The translations under genes were made by a program, and so were the position numbers. Positions 40,679 through 49,316 of a stretch of 63,850 nt of DNA are shown piece after piece. The number at the start of each line of letters is the position of its first letter. The first letter of the stretch is position 1. Location: the NCBI GenBank assembly GCA_018433775.1, contig JAHDQN010000032.1:1-63850 (forward strand), in the 5' to 3' direction. The DNA is from Deltaproteobacteria bacterium (lineage in GTDB: Bacteria; Desulfobacterota; Desulfomonilia; UBA1062). The notes below the pieces were generated by a model. It was not told where the DNA came from, searched no databases, and saw nothing but the letters and a program-made list of their open reading frames with translations.

Positions 40679-41442
40679 AGCGCACCCTTGTATTCTTCGC
40701 AAAATTTCTCGGCAAAACACGAGCTGCACTTGCTGTAACCGTCTCGGCGGATCTCTTCGAAGATCTCGCCGGGGGCGCCGCAGCCGAGCACATGGCCGTT
40801 CATGATCACAAAGGCGATGTCCGCCTTGATGTAGTCGAGAATAAAACCGGTATGAGTGATGATAATGGCGGATCGTTTTCTCCTGGAGATGGGCTGTTCC
40901 TTCTCCAGGATGATCCGCAGGCCGTCTGCGATCACGGAGATGTTCTCTACATCCACCCCTGATTCGGGCTCGTCGAGAAGCAGCAGGTCCGGCATCTGCA
41001 TCATGAGCTGGAGAACCTCGGACCGCTTGCGCTCGCCTCCGGAGAAGCCCACGTTGATATCTCTATCGAGGTATGCGGTGAGGTTGAGCAGTTGGGCATA
41101 CTCCGTGATCTTATCCGGTGCCTGCCGGCTCAGGGTCTCGAGCAGGGTTCGAAGCCGCACGCCCTTGATAGCGGGCGGATACTGGAAGGAGAGGCCGATG
41201 CCCAGGCGCGAGCGTTCGTCGACGGAAAGCCTGGAGATGTCCTGACCCTTAAAGGTGATGGAGCCTTGGGTGATCTCGTAGCCTGGCAGGCCGGAGATCG
41301 CTCCCATGAGTGTGCTTTTGCCCGATCCGTTCGGACCGAATATAATAGCGGTTCTGCCTATGTCGAGGGAGAGATCGATCCCTTTGAGGATCTCTTTGCC
41401 TTCCACCGATACGTGCAGGTCGGTTATTTCGAGAAATGACAT
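40675..41442 (-). CDS. sufC: SufC-type Fe-S assembly ATPase with a cysteine-rich tail
   Basis: The ATG at 41442 has AAGGGA 9 nt upstream; the open frame extends 43 codons more but without a start signal. The 255-aa ATPase has a Walker A (FGPNGSGKST), signature (FSGGERKRSEV) and Walker B (LLLLDEPESGVD). The C-terminal tail is CxxC-x5-C (Cys239, Cys242, Cys248), which E. coli SufC lacks. Such tails occur in anaerobe SufC proteins and may bind a metal or cluster. It is transcribed before the sufB-like gene. Confidence 0.92.
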   Translation of the reverse strand: MSFLEITDLHVSVEGKEILKGIDLSLDIGRTAIIFGPNGSGKSTLMGAISGLPGYEITQGSITFKGQDISRLSVDERSRLGIGLSFQYPPAIKGVRLRTLLETLSRQAPDKITEYAQLLNLTAYLDRDINVGFSGGERKRSEVLQLMMQMPDLLLLDEPESGVDVENISVIADGLRIILEKEQPISRRKRSAIIITHTGFILDYIKADIAFVIMNGHVLGCGAPGEIFEEIRRDGYSKCSSCFAEKFCEEYKGAL

Positions 41443-41507
41443 GTGCTTGTCCCTTCGTGTGCGAGCATTAGAATCTGTCCTCCTCTTATCTTTGATGCAA
41501 TGAGAAA

Positions 41508-41527
41508 TGTCAAGCCGTGCCTTGACA
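41508..41527. promoter_or_regulatory. Perfect operator-like palindrome between sufC and the pyruvate-kinase-C gene
   Basis: TGTCAAG (41508-41514) and CTTGACA (41521-41527) are an exact 7-bp inverted repeat with a 6-nt spacer. Each half contains an outward-facing TTGACA that could be a -35 box for the divergent genes on each side; on the minus strand AGATAA or GATAAG follows after 16-17 nt. A dimeric repressor here could control both directions. No regulator gene is adjacent. Confidence 0.5.
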
Positions 41528-41611
41528 CATGCCGGCCCTGTACAAGGAAAAATCTCTCGTGTATGGTTCATTTTAAGTTCGATTCATGAAAGCAAGGGTG
41601 AGAGGTGCCTC

Positions 41612-42193
41612 ATGAAAATGATAGAAACCATGCTCTTTGAAAGACCGGGCAATCAGAACACTTCCCACTGTGTCGAGATGGTGGCCAAGCACGTGAAGGA
41701 ACACGGCAGAAAGCACGTGGTGGTCGCCTCAACCAGCGGGAAAACCGCCATGGCCTTTTACAAGGCCCTCGCGCGTACCGGGGTGAATCTTGTCGTGGTC
41801 ACCCATTCCGTGGGATTCAAGGAGCCGGGTCATGACGAGTTCGATCCCGAGATCCGCAAGCAGCTTCGAAAATCACGGATCCCCGTGCATACCGGGACCA
41901 TTCTTACCCACTCGCTGGAAAAGTCTCTAATGGACAGCTTCAGGGGCATATATCCGGGGTATCTCATCGCGAACACGCTCAGGTGCTTCGGCGAGGGGAC
42001 CAAGGTAGCACTCGAAATCGTAATGGAGGCCTGCGACGCCGGGCTGATACCAGAGGGTCAGGAGGTGCTCGGAATCGGCGGCACCTACCGGGGGTCTGAT
42101 ACGGTTCTGCTCATAAGATCGAAACCCTCGAAGCGCTTCCTGGAGATGGACGTACTGGAAATTATCGCCAGGCCCAGGGGCAGGGGAAACTGA
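41612..42193 (+). CDS. Stand-alone pyruvate kinase C-terminal (alpha/beta) domain protein
   Basis: I use the ATG at 41612 with GAGAGG upstream. The 193-aa product is a free copy of the pyruvate kinase C-terminal domain (HVVVASTSGKTAMAFYKAL and GGTYRGSDTVLLIRS). It has no catalytic barrel, so it is not a pyruvate kinase. Such proteins are common in anaerobes and methanogens; the function is unknown. It is divergent from sufC. Confidence 0.85.
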   Translation: MKMIETMLFERPGNQNTSHCVEMVAKHVKEHGRKHVVVASTSGKTAMAFYKALARTGVNLVVVTHSVGFKEPGHDEFDPEIRKQLRKSRIPVHTGTILTHSLEKSLMDSFRGIYPGYLIANTLRCFGEGTKVALEIVMEACDAGLIPEGQEVLGIGGTYRGSDTVLLIRSKPSKRFLEMDVLEIIARPRGRGN

Positions 42194-42617
42194 GCATGTC
42201 CGGTGACCGGCCGGCTTGCCTGCCGGGATTCCGCCCCTCCCCCAGGCATACCCCTTGATGAGAATGGCTGTGCTCCATGATAAATTGAATGCTCATATGT
42301 TCACGTGAATAGATAATCCCATCTGGTTCCGGAAGCAGGCCTCTCCCCGGAGCACCCGCAACCCGGCGTTTGATGCAGGTTTGCCCATCCTGCAGTTGAC
42401 TTCTCCCAGTGATCTCTATAGCCTGTGGCGAGAAGATATTGAATCCTCCTTCGATCCAATGCATTAAGGACGAGAAGGACGGATCACACCCTCCGCCGCT
42501 TGCGACGGAACAGTGTCCAGGGCCTGCCCTGGGGCTTATACCATTGATCGGCCGCACCTTCCCCGGTGCAGGAACCTGTACCGGCGCGGCCGACAAAGGA
42601 GTGCAGGGAAGCGAACC
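42194..42617. other. Non-coding stretch upstream of mutL with strong structure
   Basis: These 424 nt hold no supported gene. Hairpins are dense: CCGGC/GCCGG at 42211-42226, an imperfect TCCGCCG/CGACGGA stem at 42492-42509, CCAGGG/CCCTGG at 42517-42532, and the large element at 42548-42593 described separately. A TTGACT (42396) with TATAGC 15 nt later is a weak promoter candidate. No known riboswitch core was seen. Confidence 0.5.
42548..42593 (+). repeat. Two-tier hairpin just upstream of mutL
   Basis: TCGGCCGC (42548-42555) pairs perfectly with GCGGCCGA (42586-42593). Inside it CCGGTGCAGG (42563-42572) pairs with CCTGTACCGG (42575-42584), with a single G-T pair. The element ends 11 nt before the AGGGA ribosome-binding site. 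It may be a translational or transcript-stability control for mutL, or a structured repeat. Confidence 0.6.
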
Positions 42618-44477
42618 ATGGGGAACATACACATTCTCGACCAGGATCTCATCAACCAGATAGCGGCCGGAGAGGTTATCGAAAGACCGGCCTCGGTGGT
42701 CAAAGAACTCCTGGAAAACGCCATCGATGCGGGCGCGCGAAGCATCCATGTCGAGGTGGAAGGGAGCGGCCTTGATCTCATCCGCCTGGCGGACAACGGA
42801 TGCGGCATGTCGGGCAGCGAGCTGGAGCTTGCCGTTCTCCGCCATGCGACGAGCAAGATCGAGCACGCCCATGAGCTCTTTTCCATCCGCACCCTCGGCT
42901 TCAGGGGTGAGGCCCTGCCGAGCATCATGTCGGTGAGCAGGGCACGGGTCTCTTCGCGCCGTCAGGGCGAGACCATCGGCTGGACCATGGACCTGGCTGC
43001 CGGAGAGGTGCGGGAAAAGACCAAGAAGGGCATGACGCAGGGCTCGGTGGTGGAGATCAGGGACCTGTTCTTCAACACGCCCGCGCGGAGGAAATTCCTC
43101 AAGTCCACGGCAACGGAGCAGCGACACATCATCGACGTGGTTTCCCGCTACGCCCTTGCCTACCCGGATAAGCGGTTTTCTCTCTCCCTGAACGGCCGCA
43201 CGGTTTTGAACCTTCGGGAGGGTTCGACCCTGGAAGAGCGGGTTCTGGATATATGGGGAAAGGCGGTCAGGGGAAAAATGCACCTGCTGTCCGACGAGAG
43301 ACCGAGCCTGAGTATCCAGGGCATTCTCGCATCTCCCGAGGTTTCACGGCCGGGCAGGAGCGGTATATACACCTATGTGAACAGACGTTCCGTCATGGAC
43401 CCTACCCTGCGTACGGCTGTGCTGGAAGGATACCGGGGCCTGCTCATGAAGCACCGCTACCCCCTGGCGATCCTCTTTCTCGACCTGGATCCTGCCGAGG
43501 TAGACGTGAACGTTCATCCGGCAAAGGCGGAAGTGAGGTTCAGAAATGCATCCGCCGTATTCGGCATGGTGGTGTCCAGCGTGCGCAAGGCATTGTCAGT
43601 GCAGGCCGATGCACAGGATGGGAACAGTGCAGCGAGGTCTCTGGATGATAAGACAGCAAACCGGGTGGGGGAGCCTGCGGCCCCATACCGGGAGAGAAAG
43701 CCCGGTAGCGGATCTCATTCTCACTCAGCACCGCACCCTGAACGGACAAGCGGAGCAGGGTTTCATGACGCGCCCAGCCGGGATAAGGCGCCCGGAAGGC
43801 GCCAGGAACCCTTTGCATCGCAACCGCATCTTGCAGCCGCACCGAAGCCCGGGGTTCAAGAGGGCCTCTTCGAATACGGGTCTCCCTGCCACCGGTATAC
43901 GGACAAGGCCTTTGTAGGCGTGTCCCACAACACCTATATCCTCCTCGAGGACGAATCGTCTCTGTACATCCTCGATCAGCACGCAGCACACGAGCGCGTC
44001 ACCTTCGAGAGGCTGAAGAATTCCGGATCGGCCGCCCGGGAACCCCGGCAGGCGCTCCTGAGCCCGCTCGTCATCGAGCTGTCTCCCGCGGAGTTCAGGG
44101 CCTTCGAGGAGGTGGCCGGCGACATCGCGCTCACCGGCATCGAAGCGGAGCCCTTCGGAGACGCGGCAATCGCTGTCCGGGCTTTTCCCACCATCCTGGA
44201 CGGAAAAGACATCCGTGCGATCATTCTCGATCTGCTGGGCGCTTTTATGGAAGGCGATCTCCGAAAAAGGGATCATCGGCACGACGTGCTCGCCCGGATC
44301 GCGTGCCACGGGAGCGTGCGGGCGGGCAAGAGACTCGTCCGTGAAGAGGTGCTCAAGCTGCTGGAGGATCTCGACGAGGCAGGCTCCCCCACGACTTGCC
44401 CGCATGGAAGGCCCTTGTTCAAGCGCATCGAAAGGGATGAGATCGAACGGTGGATCGGAAGACGTCCCTTATCGTGA
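42618..44477 (+). CDS. mutL: DNA mismatch repair protein MutL
   Basis: I use the ATG at 42618, 8 nt after AGGGA, where the family begins (MGNIHILDQDLINQIAAGEV). The 619-aa protein has the GHKL ATPase motifs (ENAIDAGA, DNGCGM, TLGFRGEAL), a variable linker (about 330-430) and the C-terminal dimerisation domain. The endonuclease DQHAxxER motif is visible as DQHAAHERVTFE, so it should nick DNA. It overlaps miaA by 28 nt. Confidence 0.95.
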   Translation: MGNIHILDQDLINQIAAGEVIERPASVVKELLENAIDAGARSIHVEVEGSGLDLIRLADNGCGMSGSELELAVLRHATSKIEHAHELFSIRTLGFRGEALPSIMSVSRARVSSRRQGETIGWTMDLAAGEVREKTKKGMTQGSVVEIRDLFFNTPARRKFLKSTATEQRHIIDVVSRYALAYPDKRFSLSLNGRTVLNLREGSTLEERVLDIWGKAVRGKMHLLSDERPSLSIQGILASPEVSRPGRSGIYTYVNRRSVMDPTLRTAVLEGYRGLLMKHRYPLAILFLDLDPAEVDVNVHPAKAEVRFRNASAVFGMVVSSVRKALSVQADAQDGNSAARSLDDKTANRVGEPAAPYRERKPGSGSHSHSAPHPERTSGAGFHDAPSRDKAPGRRQEPFASQPHLAAAPKPGVQEGLFEYGSPCHRYTDKAFVGVSHNTYILLEDESSLYILDQHAAHERVTFERLKNSGSAAREPRQALLSPLVIELSPAEFRAFEEVAGDIALTGIEAEPFGDAAIAVRAFPTILDGKDIRAIILDLLGAFMEGDLRKRDHRHDVLARIACHGSVRAGKRLVREEVLKLLEDLDEAGSPTTCPHGRPLFKRIERDEIERWIGRRPLS

Positions 44478-45391
44478 TCACCGGCCCTACCGGCTCGGGC
44501 AAGACCGGGATCGCACTCAGGCTGGCAGGGAAATACCCCCTGGAGGTCATCTCCGCCGATTCCATGCAGGTGTACCGCCATATGGACATCGCCACGGCAA
44601 AGCCGACACCCGAGGAGCTCTCCTTGCTTCCCCACCACCTCATCGACGTGGTAGACCCGGACGAGGAGTTCAATGCCGGCATGTTTGTCTCCCTTGCCCG
44701 GCAGAAGATCAGCGAGGTCCGTGCCCGGAGAGCGATTCCCGTGGTCGTGGGCGGGACGGGCCTGTACATCAAGGCACTCATCTATGGGCTGGCCTCGGCC
44801 CCGCCCCGGTCGGAGAAGGTGAGAGCCCACCTGAAGTCAGTCGCGGACGAGAAAGGCAGCCCGCATCTCTGGGGACTGCTCTACAGGCTCGATCCCGAAA
44901 CAGCCCGGAACCTGGGCCAAAACGACCGGGTGCGCATCGTCAGGTCGCTTGAGATCATGATCCTCACCGGGAGGAGGCCGGGCGAGTTTTATCATGAGCA
45001 CGGGTTCTCACGGCCATACTACGAGGTCTGCACCGTGTGCGTCGTGCCCGGCCGCGACCGGCTCAACGAGAACATCGACTCCCGGGTGATCCGGATGATG
45101 GAAAGCGGCCTGATCGAGGAAACGAAGAGGCTTCTCGCCCTCGGGTACAGTCCGGGTTTGAGGAGCATGCAGACTCTGGCGTACAAGCATATCATCGGCT
45201 ACCTGGAGTCCAGAGTCGGCCTGGACCTCGCCGTTTCGCTGATCCAGCGCGATACCAGGAGATATGCGAAGCGGCAGCTCACGTGGATGAGATCGCACTA
45301 TGAAAGCAGCACATTCCACCCCCCTGAAGATGCCTTCCCGATCCTCGAAGGCATGCTTCGCGATGAGGTTTCGAACCCTGAAGAAGGATGA
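44450..45391 (+). CDS. miaA: tRNA dimethylallyltransferase MiaA
   Basis: A 313-aa enzyme with a GTG start inside the end of mutL. The P-loop is GPTGSGKT (12-19), followed by SADSMQVYRHMDIATAKP and the tRNA-binding region (RDTRRYAKRQLTWMR). It adds dimethylallyl to A37 of tRNAs reading U-starting codons. The mutL-miaA order is common and the gene lies before ttcA. Confidence 0.95.
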   Translation: MDRKTSLIVITGPTGSGKTGIALRLAGKYPLEVISADSMQVYRHMDIATAKPTPEELSLLPHHLIDVVDPDEEFNAGMFVSLARQKISEVRARRAIPVVVGGTGLYIKALIYGLASAPPRSEKVRAHLKSVADEKGSPHLWGLLYRLDPETARNLGQNDRVRIVRSLEIMILTGRRPGEFYHEHGFSRPYYEVCTVCVVPGRDRLNENIDSRVIRMMESGLIEETKRLLALGYSPGLRSMQTLAYKHIIGYLESRVGLDLAVSLIQRDTRRYAKRQLTWMRSHYESSTFHPPEDAFPILEGMLRDEVSNPEEG

Positions 45392-45547
45392 GCCGCGCGG
45401 ATCTTTTTTTCCAAGCGTGAATTCAAATCGTTCTCCGGAGAATCCCAACCTTGGTGAAACAGGACGGAAATTTCCATTGCTCCAGTGGTAATGCAACGGA
45501 ATCTTTCGTGTATTGCAAATCCTGTCATATGTGATAAGGAACACTAC

Positions 45548-46315
45548 GTGAACCACAACAGCAGAAGATATTTTGAAAAGCAGCTCCGGAAAAAGGTCGG
45601 AACAGCCATTCACGATTATGAAATGATCAGGCAGGGAGACAGGGTCTTGGTAGCGGTCTCCGGCGGAAAGGATTCCCTGGTGCTCCTGAAGGTCCTCATC
45701 GATCTGCAGAAGTCTGCACCGGTGGATTACGAGGTATTCCCTGTACATCTCTCCACCGGCTTCGAGAAGGACTTTCCGCGGATAGCCGACTGGGCCCGCA
45801 GCGCCCTGGGGACGGAAATCCGGGTGGTCGATACCGGCATCTCCGGTATCCTGGCCCGGGTGTCGGATCCGGAGAAAAGCCCCTGTGCCCTGTGCTCGAG
45901 GCTGCGAAGGGGAAGGCTCTACAGCCTTGCCCGGGAAGAAGGCTTTTCTTCCATCGCCCTGGGGCACCACCTCGACGACATCATCGAGACGTTTTTCCTG
46001 CGGTGCTTCTACACGGGCCAGATCGGGGCCATGGCGCCTGCCAGGATTTCGAACGACGGCCGGAACCGGGTGATCAGACCGCTCGCCTACTGCAAGCTCA
46101 CGCTGGTGGAGGCGTATTTCCGGTTTCTCGATATCACGCCGGTTTCTTACTCATGCATGATCCGACCGGACAGCAAGCGCGAGCAGATCAGGGAATACCT
46201 GCGCATCCTGGAAAAAGACAACCCGAAGATGAAAAACTCGATTTTCGCGTCGCTGGGCAATATTGATATGAAAAGCCTGTGCCTGAAGGGAGATTGCCGT
46301 GCGCATACTCATTGA
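45548..46315 (+). CDS. ttcA: TtcA-type tRNA 2-thiocytidine biosynthesis protein
   Basis: I choose the GTG at 45548, which has AAGGA 7 nt upstream; the open frame continues to 45485 without a good site. The 255-aa product has the PP-loop SGGKDS (38-43), the iron-sulfur CxxC (CALC) and the HHLDDIIETF segment. It belongs to the TtcA/TtuA group that makes thio-modified bases in tRNA; s2C32 is the usual product of TtcA. It overlaps the next gene by 17 nt. Confidence 0.88.
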   Translation: MNHNSRRYFEKQLRKKVGTAIHDYEMIRQGDRVLVAVSGGKDSLVLLKVLIDLQKSAPVDYEVFPVHLSTGFEKDFPRIADWARSALGTEIRVVDTGISGILARVSDPEKSPCALCSRLRRGRLYSLAREEGFSSIALGHHLDDIIETFFLRCFYTGQIGAMAPARISNDGRNRVIRPLAYCKLTLVEAYFRFLDITPVSYSCMIRPDSKREQIREYLRILEKDNPKMKNSIFASLGNIDMKSLCLKGDCRAHTH

Positions 46316-46907
46316 CCCACGAACGCGCAAGCCGAGAACCGTCAAGCGGGTGGCCGAGATCCTCACCAGCGGCGGGATCATCGTTTACCCCACGGACACG
46401 GTCTATGGGCTGGGGTGCTGCATCACGAACAAGAAGGGGATCGACACGATCAACTCGATCAAGGCCTCGGTAAAGCCCAGGAGCATCATGTTTTCCGATT
46501 TCCAGACCATCAGCCGCTACGCCAAGGTGTCGAACGAGGCATTCCGGATCATGCGGACTCTGCTGCCCGGCCCCTACACCATCATTCTGCCCGCCACCCG
46601 GCTGGTTCCCCGGCTGCTCCAATCGAACCGGAAGTCCATCGGCATCCGGATGCCCGACCACTGGTTCTGCCAGGCCATCGTGGAGGAGATCGGCGAGCCC
46701 GTCATTACCACGAGCGTGCCCCTGTCGCACGAGCGGGTGCACATCGACCCCGTGGAGATCGAACAGGACCTGGGCCACCGGGTGGACGCCATTGTCGACA
46801 GCGGCATCCTCCCTGACATTCCATCCACGGTGATATCTCTGGAGACCGACACCCCTGTGGTCATCCGCCAGGGTCAGGGGCCGGTGGAGGCGTTCATCAG
46901 CTCATGA
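46299..46907 (+). CDS. Sua5/YciO/YrdC-family protein (threonylcarbamoyl-AMP synthase type)
   Basis: A 202-aa protein with a GTG start after GAAGGGA. The YrdC core is present: GGIIVYPTDTVYGLGC and the KPRSIMFSDF strand. Sua5/YrdC makes threonylcarbamoyl-AMP for t6A37 in tRNA; YciO proteins are a sub-family with weaker known activity. The length and sequence fit YciO better, as the Sua5 C-terminal domain is absent. Confidence 0.88.
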   Translation: MRILIDPRTRKPRTVKRVAEILTSGGIIVYPTDTVYGLGCCITNKKGIDTINSIKASVKPRSIMFSDFQTISRYAKVSNEAFRIMRTLLPGPYTIILPATRLVPRLLQSNRKSIGIRMPDHWFCQAIVEEIGEPVITTSVPLSHERVHIDPVEIEQDLGHRVDAIVDSGILPDIPSTVISLETDTPVVIRQGQGPVEAFISS

Positions 46908-46926
46908 GAAAACGAGGCCCTCAGTC

Positions 46927-48393
46927 ATGAAAAAGATGCTCATTAATGCATTCCATCCCGAGGAAATCCGGGTTGCGGTCGTGGAAGACGGCAACCTCCA
47001 GGAGCTCTACATCCAGAGCGCGCTCAAGGAGCAGATCAGGGGGAATATTTACAAAGGACGGATCTCCAAGGTCGAGAAGAGCCTTGATGCCGTGTTCATC
47101 GACTACGGCAGGGAAAAGCACGGCCTGCTGCCGCTCAACGACATCAACTGGCGGTTCGTGCCCGGCGTGAACGAAGGCAAGGGATCGCTCGCGCTCCTGA
47201 GAAAGGGCATGGAGGTTCCCGTGCAGGTCAACCGGGAAGAAAAGAACGCCAAAGGCGCCCTGCTCACCATGAACATCTCCATCCCCGGGCGCTACATGGT
47301 CCTGCTGCCGCGGCAGGATCTCGCCGGGATATCCCGGAAGATCGATGACGAGGCCAAGCGGAAGCGGCTCAAGGACATCATCTCTCAGCTCTCCCCTCCC
47401 CCGGACATGGGCCTGATCGTGCGCACTGCGGGCATGGACAGGAACAAGGCCGATCTCCAGAAAGACCTGAACTATCTCCTGCGCCTGTGGAAAAGCATTG
47501 AGGAGGGGTTCGGGAAGGTGCCGTGCCCATCGCTGATCTACCGGGAAGGCGACATTATCATCCGAACGATCAGGGATTACTTCACCAGCGACATCTCGGA
47601 GATCCTCATAGACGACGAAGAAACGTGCCGCAGGGCGGTGATCTTCATAAAGAGCGTGATGCCCAGGCACAAGAACGTGATCCGGCAGTACCGGCAGAAC
47701 AAGCCGCTGTTCACCAAGTACGACCTGGAGCAGCAGATCCAGAACATCTACAGCACCAAGGTCAAGCTGCCCTCGGGCGGCACCCTGGTGATCGAGCCCA
47801 CCGAGGCCATGGTAGTGATCGACGTGAACTCGGGCCAGTCCACGGCAGGCAAGGATATCGAGAACACGGCCCTTTCCACAAACCTCGAGGCCACTGCCGA
47901 GATCGCCCGGCAACTCGTGCTGAGGGACATCGGCGGGCTCGTGGTCGTGGACTTCATCGACATGCGCCCCCGGGAAAACATGCGCAAGGTGGAGAAGGCC
48001 CTCAAGGACGCGCTCAAGAACGACCGGGCCCACCTGGTGATCGGCAGGATATCCCAGTTCGGGATCCTGGAGCTCTCGCGCGAGCGTCTCTCTTCCACCC
48101 TGCTTGAGAAGAGCTATGTGCGCTGCCCGTTCTGTGAAGGAGCCGGCGTGGTGAGGTCGGTGGAATCCGCGGCCCTCATGGCCCTGCGCGAGATCCAACT
48201 CTACCTGAACCGCAACAACCCCGCCGAGGTGAAGGCCGAGCTCTCGCCGGACGTGGCCATGCACCTGCTCAACTCCCAGAGAAAGTACCTGGTGCGCCTG
48301 GAGCAGGACTTTTCCGTGAAGATCGACATCGTCGTGAACCCGGACCTCAAGCGGGGCCAGGTGAAGATGAACAACCAGAGCCAGGGGAGATAG
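46927..48393 (+). CDS. rng: Ribonuclease G (RNase E/G family)
   Basis: A 488-aa enzyme. An N-terminal S1 domain (RGNIYKGRISKVEKSLDAVFIDYG in outline) leads to the catalytic DNase I-like region (VIDVNSGQSTAGKDIENTALSTNLEATAEIARQLVLRDIGG in outline) with the two metal aspartates. The zinc-link CPFCEG motif stands near 400. No long C-terminal scaffold is present, so it is of the RNase G type. It processes rRNA and mRNA. It ends convergent with the dehydrogenase. Confidence 0.94.
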   Translation: MKKMLINAFHPEEIRVAVVEDGNLQELYIQSALKEQIRGNIYKGRISKVEKSLDAVFIDYGREKHGLLPLNDINWRFVPGVNEGKGSLALLRKGMEVPVQVNREEKNAKGALLTMNISIPGRYMVLLPRQDLAGISRKIDDEAKRKRLKDIISQLSPPPDMGLIVRTAGMDRNKADLQKDLNYLLRLWKSIEEGFGKVPCPSLIYREGDIIIRTIRDYFTSDISEILIDDEETCRRAVIFIKSVMPRHKNVIRQYRQNKPLFTKYDLEQQIQNIYSTKVKLPSGGTLVIEPTEAMVVIDVNSGQSTAGKDIENTALSTNLEATAEIARQLVLRDIGGLVVVDFIDMRPRENMRKVEKALKDALKNDRAHLVIGRISQFGILELSRERLSSTLLEKSYVRCPFCEGAGVVRSVESAALMALREIQLYLNRNNPAEVKAELSPDVAMHLLNSQRKYLVRLEQDFSVKIDIVVNPDLKRGQVKMNNQSQGR

Positions 48394-48427
48394 CCCAGAA
48401 TCGGCTGTTTCTTCGGAGTATTATAAC

Positions 48428-49201
48428 TCAGACGCCTCTTCCGCCATCAACATTGATGCACGTGCCGGTCAGCATGGATGCCTCATCAGAGGCCAGATAC
48501 AGCGCAGCATAGGCCACGTCTTCAGCCGTGGCCAACCTTCCGATCGGCACACTGGCAACGTACTTTTCCTTTTCCTTTTCATAATCAGCTTCTTGACTGG
48601 TGGAGTCGCGTAATATCTTCTCCAGCAGAGGGGTTTCCGCGGCGACTGGGTTGATGCAGTTTACCCTGATCTGATACGGCGCGGTCTCCAGTGCTATGCC
48701 CTTGGTCAGGTTCACCACAGCCGCTTTTGAGGCCAGATATGCACTCTGCCGGGGACGCGGGCGTACAGCTATGATGGATCCCGTGTTGATTATGACGCCG
48801 CCCCCCTGTTTCTTCATAACGGGAACTGTATATTTGCATGCCAGGAAGATGCTTTTCACATTTACGGACATTATTTTATCCCAGTGCGCCTCATCGAGTT
48901 CCTCAATTTGAAAGAGCGGTGAGCTCATCCCTGCGTTGTTAAATAGGATATCTATTCTCTGATATTTCTTGACCGCTTCTTGTATCATTCTTTGGACGTG
49001 TTCGGTGTTCGTAACATCCGCTTCTATGCATATGGCATCACCGCCGTTTGCATTGATTGCTGATGCGGTTTCTTCAGCCCCCTTGAGATTGATATCCGTC
49101 ACACAGATCTTGGCGCCATGTTGTGCAAACAACAATGCAGTTGCCTTTCCGATACCGGAGCCGCTGCCTGTAATCAATGCAATCTTTCCTTGTAATCTCA
49201 T
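48428..49201 (-). CDS. Short-chain dehydrogenase/reductase
   Basis: I start at the ATG at 49201 with AGAGGTGG upstream; a GTG 3 codons earlier is possible. The 257-aa SDR has TGSGSGIG (11-18), NNAG, and the catalytic YLASK with a preceding serine strand. It oxidises or reduces an alcohol/ketone with NAD(P). It is the last gene of the Liv transporter block, so it likely acts on the imported compound or its acyl-CoA. Confidence 0.9.
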   Translation of the reverse strand: MRLQGKIALITGSGSGIGKATALLFAQHGAKICVTDINLKGAEETASAINANGGDAICIEADVTNTEHVQRMIQEAVKKYQRIDILFNNAGMSSPLFQIEELDEAHWDKIMSVNVKSIFLACKYTVPVMKKQGGGVIINTGSIIAVRPRPRQSAYLASKAAVVNLTKGIALETAPYQIRVNCINPVAAETPLLEKILRDSTSQEADYEKEKEKYVASVPIGRLATAEDVAYAALYLASDEASMLTGTCINVDGGRGV

Positions 49202-49316
49202 CGCTTCCACCTCTCCCTTTTCTTTTATGTGCGTCGTCCTGCTACCATTCTTGCAGATCAGGGTGTTTCTTCATGCTTCGGTTCGGAGCTGGTGTTTCGA
49301 GCCCTTCCGCAATAAC

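Noticed and set aside
42162..43283. A 373-codon minus-strand frame over the mutL leader and start
   Set aside because: No start signal or family match, and it conflicts with mutL.
46921..48264. A 447-codon frame antisense to RNase G
   Set aside because: The sense strand has a full RNase G with catalytic residues; the antisense frame is an artefact of base composition.
48394..48460. A copy of the tRNA-Val 3' end as an attachment site at the far end of the AT-rich block
   Set aside because: No match to the tRNA 3' sequence was seen there and no integrase is present, so integration at this tRNA is not supported.
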